64,000 bases of DNA, from assembly GCF_900105075.1 (NCBI RefSeq), contig NZ_FNSK01000004.1, positions 124,001-188,000 on the forward strand, written 5' to 3'. The first letter of the stretch is position 1. Each line of letters starts with the position of its first letter. Below the pieces are notes generated by a model, which saw only the letters and a list, made by a program, of their open reading frames with translations, had not been told where the DNA came from and did not search any database. The translations under genes were made by a program, and so were the position numbers. This document shows, piece by piece, positions 17,177-25,066 of this stretch. The stretch is from Rhodobacter sp. 24-YEA-8. Its GTDB lineage: Bacteria; Pseudomonadota; Alphaproteobacteria; Rhodobacterales; Rhodobacteraceae.

Positions 17177-17477
17177 GCCTCGGCTCTCCTGACGCCATCC
17201 TGGTGCAGATCGCGAAAACTGTCAAGAAAGTTGTATTATAAAGAATACAATAAAACAAATATGATTGAAGAGAAGGGCGCAGCTTCTGATGCGCAGCATC
17301 CGGATTACAGGGAGAGAATCCGGGCACATCGTCTGGCATTGCTCAGGCCCCTGTCGGGGAGCCTGGCAGATCTGTTCGGTTTCGAATGTGGCGGCTCAGC
17401 CTGGCGCAAGGGCAGGGCTTCCGGTTGCCGCTGAGACCGGAAATTCGCGGGATGTCAGGAAGAAGCGGAAGGGCCGG
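17177..17477. other. Intergenic region upstream of the aconitase operon
   Basis: About 300 bp between the aconitase start and the end of the GntR/UTRA gene. It holds operator copy 3, an AT-rich promoter zone (17220-17275) and a GC-rich inverted repeat near 17344-17370 without a T tract. Frames crossing it on the plus strand lack start context and recognisable domains. Confidence 0.6.
17231..17250. promoter_or_regulatory. Operator copy 3, perfect 20-bp palindromic site
   Basis: TTGTATTATAAAGAATACAA has perfect 7-bp arms (TTGTATT and AATACAA) around a 6-bp centre and is the most symmetrical of the three copies. The minus strand contains TATAAT, so it probably overlaps the promoter of the aconitase - hydantoinase - amidohydrolase operon starting at 17176. 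It lies 230 bp from the end of the GntR/UTRA gene. Confidence 0.75.
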
Positions 17478-18281
17478 TCAGGATGCGAAGTCCTGGCCAC
17501 GCCGGACCCATTGCGGCGTCTGGCTTTCGCCCTGTTCGCGCGAAAGGCTTACCCGGTATTCAAACAGTTCCGGATTGTAGAAGATCCGCAGATATTCCAC
17601 GAGGCGCCCGGTGCTGTCGAAAACCGTGCGGCGCATGCAGATCAGCGGCGCGCCGGGGGCCATGCCAAGATGGCCGGCCAGCTCCGGATCAGCGGCAACG
17701 GCAGTCAGGCGCTGTTCGGCATGGGAAAAGACAAAACCCTGTTCTTCCAGGGCCGCAACCACTGTGCGGTTGCCAAGCGTTTCTTCGGAAAGAAGGTTCG
17801 ATTCCGGTGGGAAAACATAGACGACGGAATGTGAGAACGGCACTTCGCCGCGGCGACGGGTACGCCGGATCCTGAGCGCGGGACCGTTCAGCGACTGACC
17901 GGTTTCGCGTGCCAGATCATTCGGAATATCGACTTCGGCGAATTCATGCAGCTCAACCGACGTGGTTTCCTCAAACTCCCGAATATTGTCTTTGAAGCCA
18001 CTGATACTGTCTCCCGGGCCACGGTCCAGCACCTCCGGATTGACGAAGGTGCCGCGACCGCGATGGCGGGTGATCAGATTGGCCTCTTCGAGAAGGGCCA
18101 TGGTCTTGCGCACCGTCACCCGCGAGACGCCATATTCAGCTGCAAGCTCCTGCTCGGAGGGCATGACCTCGCCCTCGCCCCAGGTTCCGGCGCGAATCTG
18201 CTGATCCAGCACCAGGAAGATCCGGAAATACAGCGGAATGATGTCCTGCAAATCCCTGCTTTGTCGGGCTTGTGTCATCAT
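17478..18281 (-). CDS. GntR-family transcriptional regulator with UTRA domain (HutC type)
   Basis: DNA-binding repressor, 267 aa. The winged helix-turn-helix spans about residues 16-80 (PSEQELAAEYGVSRVTVRKTM, then ITRHRGRGTFV) and a UTRA ligand-binding domain covers about 100-250. A second ATG at 18278 is possible. The gene is upstream of and co-oriented with the aconitase operon. The palindromic sites at 6594, 6721 and 17231 are of the size this family binds, making it the best candidate to control uptake and degradation genes together. The effector would be the transported substrate or an intermediate (inference). Confidence 0.9.
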   Translation of the reverse strand: MMTQARQSRDLQDIIPLYFRIFLVLDQQIRAGTWGEGEVMPSEQELAAEYGVSRVTVRKTMALLEEANLITRHRGRGTFVNPEVLDRGPGDSISGFKDNIREFEETTSVELHEFAEVDIPNDLARETGQSLNGPALRIRRTRRRGEVPFSHSVVYVFPPESNLLSEETLGNRTVVAALEEQGFVFSHAEQRLTAVAADPELAGHLGMAPGAPLICMRRTVFDSTGRLVEYLRIFYNPELFEYRVSLSREQGESQTPQWVRRGQDFAS

Positions 18282-18360
18282 TGCTTTACTGTAGATCCTG
18301 CACCGGGTTACCAGAAGCTATAGGCCGCACAGGGGCTTGCGTCCAGTCTGGTGTGGCGGT

Positions 18361-19101
18361 TCAGCCAATGGTTTGCGCAAGCTCGGGGGCGGTGCGTTTC
18401 ATGTTCTCGCCCGGCGCCACATTCAGCGTCTTCAGCAACCACCATGCGGTGCAGAGATTGGACGAGAGGAAGGGCAGGCCGCGGCCAGAGACCGCAAGTC
18501 CGGCGGGCACGGTGATCATGCCGGTGCCGCTCATCACCACGGCATCCGCGCCGCTGTGATCTACCCGGCCGAGGGCGGCCGCGACCTCATCTGTTGTCAG
18601 CTCATAAGCGCGGAACTCTTCCGAGATCGGGACAATCTGGGTCACCTCGCAACCAAAGGCCGTCCAGAAGGCGCTGGCTTTTTCGGTGAGCCAGGCGGGA
18701 TAAGGCGAGACCAGGGCGATCCGCTTTGCTTTCAGGGCCTCAAGCGCACGCAGGATCGCGAGGCTGGCCGTCGCGACCGGATGACCTGCCTGGGTCGAAA
18801 GGCGTTCACATTGCGCGATATCGCCCTCGGGCAACAGCCGGTAGGACGGGCCGGTCAGGCCAATAGCTGTCGCGGCCAGCGTGATCGAGCCGAAATCGCC
18901 CAGTCGCTGCGGATACTGGTCAAGATAGGCCTGGTTGCGCTCTTCGAGCGTCGTTCCGGGGCGTACGGGGAAGCGGGTCACATGCAGCCCGACGGTTTCG
19001 GGAAGCAGGAAGCGCAGCTCGGGTTCAACTGTCGGATTGGCGGGCGGCACCATCAGGCCGACACGGGCGGCGGGGGCGAGAAGATCGGCTGCGACGGTCA
19101 T
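18361..19101 (-). CDS. Maleate isomerase / Asp-Glu racemase-family protein lacking the catalytic cysteines
   Basis: 246 aa, fold family of maleate cis-trans isomerase and arylmalonate decarboxylase. N-terminal VGLMVPPANPTVEPEL is characteristic of the family. The two catalytic cysteines are missing: A77 (LAATAIG) and G192 (MSGTGMIT) stand where the paralogue at 31377-32153 has C95 (FSCTSG) and C205 (ISCTGLRT). Classical two-cysteine isomerase or racemase chemistry is therefore unlikely. Its start overlaps the FAD monooxygenase stop (ATGA), so it probably acts on that enzyme's product or assists it. The frame is intact, so this is not simple decay. Confidence 0.8.
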   Translation of the reverse strand: MTVAADLLAPAARVGLMVPPANPTVEPELRFLLPETVGLHVTRFPVRPGTTLEERNQAYLDQYPQRLGDFGSITLAATAIGLTGPSYRLLPEGDIAQCERLSTQAGHPVATASLAILRALEALKAKRIALVSPYPAWLTEKASAFWTAFGCEVTQIVPISEEFRAYELTTDEVAAALGRVDHSGADAVVMSGTGMITVPAGLAVSGRGLPFLSSNLCTAWWLLKTLNVAPGENMKRTAPELAQTIG

Positions 19102-20333
19102 TTTGCGGTCTCCGGCTGGATGGTCTGTGCGGGTGCCTTCCGGGCGTCCGGCTGCAGGTTCTGGGCGTTGCGCGGCGGTGCCATGTCAAGCATGGTGGTT
19201 CGCACCAGCATTTCCCGCGCGTTTTCCGGGCTGGCGGCGCGGCGGCGCACTTCGTCAAGCCATCCTGGCCCGCCCGCGACATTGCGGTCGGTGCGGGGCA
19301 GCAGCTCCTCTTCCGCGACGTGTCGCCTTGCAATCGCTGCCGCTTCGGCAAGCCCCGGCTGGCCGCTTTCCAGCGCATCGGCAATCGCATGGCCCAGCAC
19401 CCAGGCATCATGGATGCCGCAGTTCATATTCATGCCGCCGCGTGTATTGGTCAGATGCAGCGCATCGCCAATCAGGAAAACCCGGTCATTGCCATGGCAG
19501 GAGGCCAGCATCTTCCGCGCGCCATAGATGTCATGGCTGCGAAGAGTGAGGCGTTCGGGAAGCATCGGCAGGAAATGGTGCAACTCTGCCATGTACCATT
19601 CCGGTCTGACCACTTCATCCTCGTCAAACCCGGCGGGCAGGCGGATGATAAGCCGCCAGCAATCGGGCATTTGCAGCAGGCTGACCGAGCGGTTGTCACG
19701 GTCGAAAATATAGCTGATCTGACCGATCCCGGGGAGGTAGTCTTCAATCGGGTCGGTGCTAACAAGTCTGAGCACCCGGCCCGGATAGTGGATACCCTCC
19801 AGCTCCAGACCCAGAAGATCGCGCACCGTGCTGCTGGCGCCATCGGCCCCCACCACGAAGTCACTGTCATGATGATGAACGGCGCCATCCGCGTCAGACC
19901 AGCCGACGCGCACCCCGTCTTCCAGTGTTTCAAGACTTTGCAGCTCCGCACCGAAGCGGATCTCACCATGGCCCGAGCCGCGCACGATATCCGCCATCAA
20001 CGGCGTGATCGCCGATTGCTCCAGATGCAGGCGGAAAGGATAGGGAGTGTCGGCCTCCAGCAAAGCGTGATCGAATTCGGCAAAAACACCGTCGGGATCG
20101 CGATACTGGATATGGGTCGCCTTGCGCCCTTTCTCGAGCATTGGCCCGAGAACCCCGAATTTTTCAAAGATTTCCAGCGTCGGCGGGTGGAAGGTCGACG
20201 CTTTTGATGCGGTGCTGAGCCCGGCGCGCTTTTCGAGCAGAAGGCAATCTGTGCCACGGCGGCTGAGCACGACCGCAATCGCCAGCCCTACCGGCCCGGC
20301 TCCGATCACCGTTACTCGTGCAGCATCGGCCAT
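19098..20333 (-). CDS. FAD-dependent monooxygenase, aromatic hydroxylase type
   Basis: Class A flavoprotein monooxygenase, 411 aa. Motifs are GAGPVG (11-16) for ADP, GADGASS (162-168) and IGDALHLTNTRGGMNMN (288-304) for FAD. The GGMNMN form is seen in hydroxylases of the MhpA/PobA/NicC class. A good GAGGAGAG site precedes the ATG. It shares an operon with the maleate-isomerase-like gene, a pairing also found in N-heteroaromatic degradation (NicC with NicE), but no ring-cleavage enzyme is adjacent and the substrate is unknown. Confidence 0.87.
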   Translation of the reverse strand: MADAARVTVIGAGPVGLAIAVVLSRRGTDCLLLEKRAGLSTASKASTFHPPTLEIFEKFGVLGPMLEKGRKATHIQYRDPDGVFAEFDHALLEADTPYPFRLHLEQSAITPLMADIVRGSGHGEIRFGAELQSLETLEDGVRVGWSDADGAVHHHDSDFVVGADGASSTVRDLLGLELEGIHYPGRVLRLVSTDPIEDYLPGIGQISYIFDRDNRSVSLLQMPDCWRLIIRLPAGFDEDEVVRPEWYMAELHHFLPMLPERLTLRSHDIYGARKMLASCHGNDRVFLIGDALHLTNTRGGMNMNCGIHDAWVLGHAIADALESGQPGLAEAAAIARRHVAEEELLPRTDRNVAGGPGWLDEVRRRAASPENAREMLVRTTMLDMAPPRNAQNLQPDARKAPAQTIQPETAK

Positions 20334-20587
20334 CCGACTCTCCTCAGTCTTGTGGTTTCGGGCAAACGGACAGCCAAGGCTCCGGATAGTCCTATCGCAT
20401 AGCTTTATGTCTCATACAAGATACATTTGATGTGGTGTGATGTCTCACTCCAGGCCATCGCGCTTTGGGCTGATCTTGCCGCCGAACGTCTGAACGCCGT
20501 TCCGGCGGAACGCGGCAAGGCACAGATCAGCAACGAACAGGACAGGGGCCGTTTCCGGACCAGAGGCAAGCCGAAATGAAACAGGCC
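20334..20587. promoter_or_regulatory. Promoter region of the monooxygenase operon with tandem ATGTCTCA repeats
   Basis: ATGTCTCA occurs at 20407-20414 and again at 20440-20447, in the same orientation, 33 bp or about three helical turns apart, flanking an AT-rich segment. This arrangement suits two regulator dimers on one face of the helix. The FCD-type GntR encoded just downstream is a possible binder. No gene is visible in the 254 bp. Confidence 0.4.
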
Positions 20588-21220
20588 TCAGGCTCCGCCT
20601 TCCGGCAAAGCGCGCAGCTGATCCAGCGCCAGGCGGATATGGGCCCGCATCAGGGCTTCGGCCTGGTCCCCGTCTCCGGCGGCAATCGCGGCGGCAATGG
20701 CGCGATGCTCGGCAGCGGCCTGGGATTTGCGCTCTGGCACCGCGCCGGATTGGCGGCGATAGAGCTTGAGCAGGTGATAAAGGTCGCCGCAAAGCGTGCG
20801 CACCAGCCGTTCATTGCCGCTGGAAACTGCGACCAGCTCATGAAAATCCAGATCCGGGCCATCAATCAGCGGCTCAAACTGCGCAAGCAGCGCCTGCGCA
20901 GATGCAGGCTGCATCCGTTCCGCCGCAAGCCGGGCGGCGCAGCCTTCCAGCGCTTCGCGCAGCTGGAAGAGATCAATCATAGCCGCACGCGACAGCCGGA
21001 CCACCCGCGCCCTTTGCCAGGATTCGCGGGTGATCAGTTCGAGGCCCTGAAGGCGGCGCACCGCCTCCCGTACCGGGCCTCGGCTGACGCCCATTTCGGC
21101 CGCAATCCGCGCTTCGCGGATTTCGGTGCCGGGAGGAATGGCGCCGGAATGGATCTGCTCCAGAAGAGCATGGAACACCCGGTCGCCAAGCGCCGCTGCT
21201 TTCGGTTCTGGCTCTGTCAT
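20588..21220 (-). CDS. GntR-family transcriptional regulator, FCD (FadR) type
   Basis: 210 aa. N-terminal winged HTH (LLEQIHSGAIPPGTEI, then MGVSRGPVREAVRRL and ITRESWQRARVV) is followed by an all-helical FCD domain with metal/ligand residues in FQLREALEG, FHELVAVSSGN and AEHRAIAAAIAAGD. It lies 22 bp after the lyase gene in the same orientation, so it is probably cotranscribed and may regulate the promoter at 22205-22220 as well as the neighbouring monooxygenase operon. Effectors of this family are usually small carboxylic acids. Confidence 0.9.
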   Translation of the reverse strand: MTEPEPKAAALGDRVFHALLEQIHSGAIPPGTEIREARIAAEMGVSRGPVREAVRRLQGLELITRESWQRARVVRLSRAAMIDLFQLREALEGCAARLAAERMQPASAQALLAQFEPLIDGPDLDFHELVAVSSGNERLVRTLCGDLYHLLKLYRRQSGAVPERKSQAAAEHRAIAAAIAAGDGDQAEALMRAHIRLALDQLRALPEGGA

Positions 21221-21242
21221 ATGGCCTCAGTCCGGGTCGTGG

Positions 21243-22148
21243 TCAGTATGTGACCCCGTCAAGGTCCATATAGCGCGCTTCCAGACCGGCAACATCATTC
21301 TCGCCCATCAGATCCCACAAATCATCAATATCGGTGAGCAGGTCCGGTCGTTCTGTCGGCTCAAAGCTGTCGAGCGAATCCTTCATCGCCACCAGCGCCC
21401 GCCGCATGGCCAGCACGGCCGCCGCAGGCAGCATCCGGGGCAGGGTTACGCGCTTCACCCCAAGCTCTGCCAGCCGCGCCACCGGAATCAGCGGTGTCGT
21501 CGGGCGTGAACGGAGGCCAAAGCCCATATTGACCGAAACCGGCACATCCACCGATTCGACCAGGCGGCGGATCTGGTCCTCTCCCTTGATCGCATCGGCA
21601 AAGATCAGATCCGCCCCCGCCTTTACATAAAGCTGCGCCCGGCGGATCGCCTCATCCAGCCCCTCGACGGCAATCGCATCCGTGCGGGCGAGGATAACGA
21701 AATCATCATCCCTGCGGGCATTGCAGGCGGCCTCGATCTTGCGTGCCATCTCGCGCGCATCGATCACATCCTTGCCTGCCATATGGCCGCATCGCTTCGG
21801 GCTGACCTGATCTTCGATGTTGATGCCGACAACGCCGGCTTCCTCAAAGAGCTTCGCGACATGGAAGACGGTGACCGGGTTTCCATAGCCCGTATCGGCA
21901 TCGGCCATCAGCGGGATCGTGATCGAGCGGGCAAGAATGCGTACCGCTTCGAGATTGTCCGTCAGGCTCATGATGCCCGTATCGGGCACACCGAGCCGCG
22001 CATTGGCGAGGCCCGCGCCGGTGGTGCAGGCGGTCTTATAGCCCATCTGCTCGACCAGCTTTGCGGAATATCCATCGAAGACGCCTGGAGAGACGAGGAT
22101 GGGCTCTGACTTCAGAAGCTCCCTGAAAACACGCGCCTTAGTGACCAT
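21243..22148 (-). CDS. Isocitrate lyase / PEP mutase superfamily lyase (methylisocitrate or dimethylmalate lyase-like)
   Basis: TIM-barrel C-C lyase, 301 aa. The Mg site MADADTGYGN is at 81-90, IEDQ at 111-114 and the flexible catalytic loop KRCGHMAGK at 118-126 with C120 as general base. That loop form is shared by PrpB, 2,3-dimethylmalate lyase and oxaloacetate decarboxylase. A clear AGGGAAG site precedes the ATG. It is cotranscribed with an FCD regulator. The aconitase paralogue in the nearby operon could supply a 2-alkylmalate or isocitrate-type substrate, as aconitase-like hydratases do in methylcitrate and nicotinate-fermentation routes (inference). Confidence 0.87.
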   Translation of the reverse strand: MVTKARVFRELLKSEPILVSPGVFDGYSAKLVEQMGYKTACTTGAGLANARLGVPDTGIMSLTDNLEAVRILARSITIPLMADADTGYGNPVTVFHVAKLFEEAGVVGINIEDQVSPKRCGHMAGKDVIDAREMARKIEAACNARRDDDFVILARTDAIAVEGLDEAIRRAQLYVKAGADLIFADAIKGEDQIRRLVESVDVPVSVNMGFGLRSRPTTPLIPVARLAELGVKRVTLPRMLPAAAVLAMRRALVAMKDSLDSFEPTERPDLLTDIDDLWDLMGENDVAGLEARYMDLDGVTY

Positions 22149-22204
22149 TTTCTTCCCTTACCACTGATCGAGTTCGTTGGCTGGCAACATTGTGGAGCAG
22201 CAGA

Positions 22205-22220
22205 AAAGTGTCAACACTTT
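22205..22220. promoter_or_regulatory. Palindromic operator AAAGTGTCAACACTTT over a -35 TTGACA
   Basis: Perfect 7-bp arms AAAGTGT and ACACTTT around a CA centre. On the minus strand the centre forms TTGACA, with AATGTT 17 bp on as a possible -10, about 60 bp before the lyase start. An operator embedded in the -35 fits autoregulation of the lyase-GntR operon by its FCD repressor. Confidence 0.65.
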
Positions 22221-22286
22221 GAATGCAGCCTGCCGCCTTATGCCTGGCCCCGTGCCTTTTTGGCGCCTTCTGCGCTGACCATGAGG

Positions 22287-22510
22287 TGACCTTACCCCCT
22301 GCGGCCAATCCGGTTTGACCTCGGCTCTGGCCCAATCGAGAGGACCAGAGATGAAGCGCAGCAGGGTTGCCGAAGCCCAGATCATCGGCATTCTGAGGGT
22401 GCAGGAAGCCTGGGTTTCCGTCGTCGATCTGTGCCGGAGGCACGGCGTCAGCGATGCCACCATCTGCACGTGGAAGGCCAATTATGGCGGTATGGATATC
22501 AGCGAGGCAA
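22287..22510 (+). pseudogene. IS3-family element left end with truncated OrfA
   Basis: From 22287 the sequence TGACCTTACCCCCTG looks like an IS3-family (IS407-type) terminal repeat. An ATG at 22351 begins MKRSRVAEAQIIGILRVQEA, then LCRRHGVSDATICTWKANYGGMDISEAKRLK, the OrfA helix-turn-helix. Similarity stops after about 52 codons at KRLKG, where the leucine zipper should start; OrfB and the right end are absent. The open frame continues to 22728 with unrelated residues. This is an inactive remnant. Confidence 0.75.
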
Positions 22511-23012
22511 AGCGGCTGAAGGGGTCAGGATGTTTGATCCCACAGGGTTTGCTGGCGCGATCCTTCTTCGGAATGGAAGGATGCCCTGCCATTGGCGGGG
22601 GGCTGCAGGTCATCTGGCAACGCGGGATTGTGGGCGGTATCGGCACTTCCTTGGGAACACCGGTCCAGGACTGCGATATGGCCGAGGCTGGGATCAGATA
22701 CTGGACCCAGGAGGAAAGCGCCTGGTAATCAGAACAGGCTAAGGCGTCAGTGGCATGAAGTCATGACTTTCCACTGGTCGCTGATCCGTTCTGCCCGGCT
22801 CAAGCATCACCTGAATTGCTCTATGGCCTTGACCAATTCGGGAGGCACCCGCACCTCTCGGGGCGGCAGGCAAGACGCGCCCCGGACCGGCTCGGAAAGC
22901 TGGTCTTCGAAGGCCCGCACAGATCAGATCCGGTTGCCCTGGCGTCGTCGCTGGGAAATAAAGCACCCGGATCCTTTACGACAGCACTGCCTCGAACAAT
23001 TGTGAGGCGGGT
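22511..23012. other. Gene-free junk between the IS3 scar and the exporter gene
   Basis: Frames here have no ribosome-binding site or recognisable domain and the codon bias differs from neighbouring genes. It is probably rearranged insertion-sequence debris. I could not assign the sequence to a specific element. Confidence 0.45.
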
Positions 23013-23864
23013 CTAAGTTCTCGATACCGCTCCGATACCCGCCAGAACGATCAGTACGATGGCCGTTATTTGGCTGAGGCTGAGCGCCTCCAGCAACCAG
23101 AGCGCACCGATCAGGGATCCCATGGCTGGCTCTGCCGCCAGAAGAACACCGAAAACGGGTTTGGGGATGCTGCGCAGGGCGACCATTTCCAGTGAATAGG
23201 GGATGACGGCCGAAATCGCTGCCGCCACCAGCCCCAACAGGATCGAGGATGGCATCAGGAGACTGACCCCGGCCGAACTGATGCCGAAAGGTGCGATGAT
23301 GAGCGCAGCAAAGCAAAGGCCAAGGCTGACTGCATGGCCGGGATGCACCTGTGCCGCGCGCGCGCCGCAGATGATGTAAAGCGCCCAGAATGCCCCCGCC
23401 GCCAATGCAAACCCTACTCCGATCGGATCCAGGCTGTTGATATCCTGTCGGATCGGCAGCAGCAGCCCGACCCCTCCCAGGGCGAGGCAAACCGAGAGCA
23501 GGTTTCGCAGGCTGCGCGCGTAGAGGGCCGACATTGCGAGCGGCCCGAGAAGCTCGATCGCCAGTGTTATGCCGAGTGGCAGGGTACGTAAGGCCATGAA
23601 AAAACACAGCGTCATGCCGCTCAGCGCGCCGCCATAGGCCACCATAGATAACAATTCCTGCCTGCTCCAGGCCCTGCGCCACGGACGCCAGAGCAGCAGC
23701 AGGATAAACGCAGCAAAGCCCACGCGGTAGAAGGCGGTTCCCGCCGCACCAACCAGCGGAAAGAGCTGCTTTGAAAATGCGGTTCCGAGGGGCAACATCA
23801 CGAAGGCTGCGACAAGGGCCAGATAGGGCAGAACGGCCCGCGACCGCGACTGGCTGACGGACAT
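23013..23864 (-). CDS. EamA/DMT-family transporter, RhtA-like exporter
   Basis: Drug/metabolite transporter-superfamily exporter, 283 aa with about ten membrane helices in two EamA repeats. MALRTLPLGITLAIELLGPL and LRSIPKPVFGVLLAAEPAMG are the positions where RhtA-type threonine/homoserine exporters have their conserved proline/glutamate helices. The ATG at 23864 has GGGGAAT upstream; a longer frame adds an unlikely Cys/Pro-rich leader. It is the last gene of the Rieske-linked operon, 79 bp after the dihydroorotase, and may expel an amino-acid-like product or overflow metabolite. Confidence 0.85.
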   Translation of the reverse strand: MSVSQSRSRAVLPYLALVAAFVMLPLGTAFSKQLFPLVGAAGTAFYRVGFAAFILLLLWRPWRRAWSRQELLSMVAYGGALSGMTLCFFMALRTLPLGITLAIELLGPLAMSALYARSLRNLLSVCLALGGVGLLLPIRQDINSLDPIGVGFALAAGAFWALYIICGARAAQVHPGHAVSLGLCFAALIIAPFGISSAGVSLLMPSSILLGLVAAAISAVIPYSLEMVALRSIPKPVFGVLLAAEPAMGSLIGALWLLEALSLSQITAIVLIVLAGIGAVSRT

Positions 23865-23943
23865 GATGGTATTCCCCGCAGAAAATGGGCCGTCACAGGC
23901 GGCAGCCTGGCTGACAGCCGCGTACCGGGTGCTGAATCCGCTG

Positions 23944-25032
23944 TCAGCGGAGGATGGACCAGGGCAGGGTTTCCCCTTCGCGAAAGACGACAATCTCGTC
24001 TTCCCCCAGATCAAGCGGCTGCGGCGGATCTGCCGGAAGCTCGGCCAGGGTCACGGACCCCTCATTGGGGGCGAGGCCGTGAAAGCGCGCACCGTTGAAC
24101 GCGGCAAAAGCCTCCAGCCGGTCAAGGGCACCCTCTTCGGCAAAGACCTGGGCATAGCATTGCAGGGCAATCGCGCCATGAAAGATGCCGGCGCAACCGC
24201 AGGCGGCTTCCTTGGCGCGGCGCGGATGCGGTGCGGTGTCCGTACCCAGAAAGAAGCAGGTCTCGCCGCCGGTTGCTGCTTTGCGCAAGGCCAGACGGTG
24301 ATGTTCGCGCTTGGCTACGGGCAGGCAATAGTGATGCGGACGCAGCCCGCCCTGGAACATGGCGCTGCGGTTTATCATCAGGTGATGGGGCGTGATCGTG
24401 GCTCCCATGCGCGGCGCATGGGCTCGCACCACATCCAGCGCCTCGGCGGTGGTCACATGTTCGGCAACGATCTTTAGCCCCTGATGCCGGGCCAGAAGCG
24501 GCACAAGGCTTTCCTCCATGAAGCGCGCCTCGCGGTCGAATATGTCCACGGTGGGATCGGTGGATTCGCCATGGGTCAGCAGTGGCATGCCGATCCGCTC
24601 CATCCGCTCCAGAACGGGGGCAAGCCGGTTCAGATCGGTCACGCCGTGATGGGCATTGGTGGTCGCACCGGCCGGATAGAGTTTCGCAGCGATCCAGGCC
24701 CGTTCCGAAAAGCCCCGCTCGATTTCCTCTGGGGTCGTCGTATCGGTCAGATAGCAGGTCATCAGCGGTACGAAATCCGCCCCCGCCGGCAATGCGGCAA
24801 GAATGCGCGCGCGATAGGCGAGGGCGGCTTCAACCGTGGTCACCGGCGGTGAAAGGTTGGGCATGACGATGCCGCGGGCGAATTGCATCGCGGTAAGGGG
24901 CAGAACCTTTCGCAAAATCTCGCCGTCGCGCAGATGGATATGCCAGTCATCGGGGCGGCGGATGGTTATTTGTCGCCGGGGTGACGGAGTGTCAGCAGGC
25001 GTGCTGGGGGCGGCAGGCGAGTCCAGAGTCAT
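23944..25032 (-). CDS. pyrC: Dihydroorotase, class II (PyrC type)
   Basis: Zn amidohydrolase, 362 aa. It shows RRPDDWHIHLRDG with H31 and H33, carboxylated K117 in AAKLYPAGAT, LTHGES, EHVTT, and D in GTDTAPHPRRAK, all hallmarks of E. coli-type PyrC. The chemistry is reversible cyclisation of N-carbamoylaspartate to dihydroorotate. It sits in a catabolic operon beside an N-carbamoyl-amino-acid hydrolase and an oxygenase reductase, so it may work in the hydrolytic direction on dihydroorotate or a similar ureide. Whether it is the only dihydroorotase in the genome cannot be told from this window. Confidence 0.9.
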   Translation of the reverse strand: MTLDSPAAPSTPADTPSPRRQITIRRPDDWHIHLRDGEILRKVLPLTAMQFARGIVMPNLSPPVTTVEAALAYRARILAALPAGADFVPLMTCYLTDTTTPEEIERGFSERAWIAAKLYPAGATTNAHHGVTDLNRLAPVLERMERIGMPLLTHGESTDPTVDIFDREARFMEESLVPLLARHQGLKIVAEHVTTAEALDVVRAHAPRMGATITPHHLMINRSAMFQGGLRPHHYCLPVAKREHHRLALRKAATGGETCFFLGTDTAPHPRRAKEAACGCAGIFHGAIALQCYAQVFAEEGALDRLEAFAAFNGARFHGLAPNEGSVTLAELPADPPQPLDLGEDEIVVFREGETLPWSILR

Positions 25033-25066
25033 TGGGGGCAGCCTCTTCGGCGCGGGGTGAAGGGGG

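Noticed and set aside
17265..17834. 189-codon plus-strand frame after the operator
   Set aside because: Most of it is antisense to the GntR/UTRA gene, and there is no ribosome-binding site.
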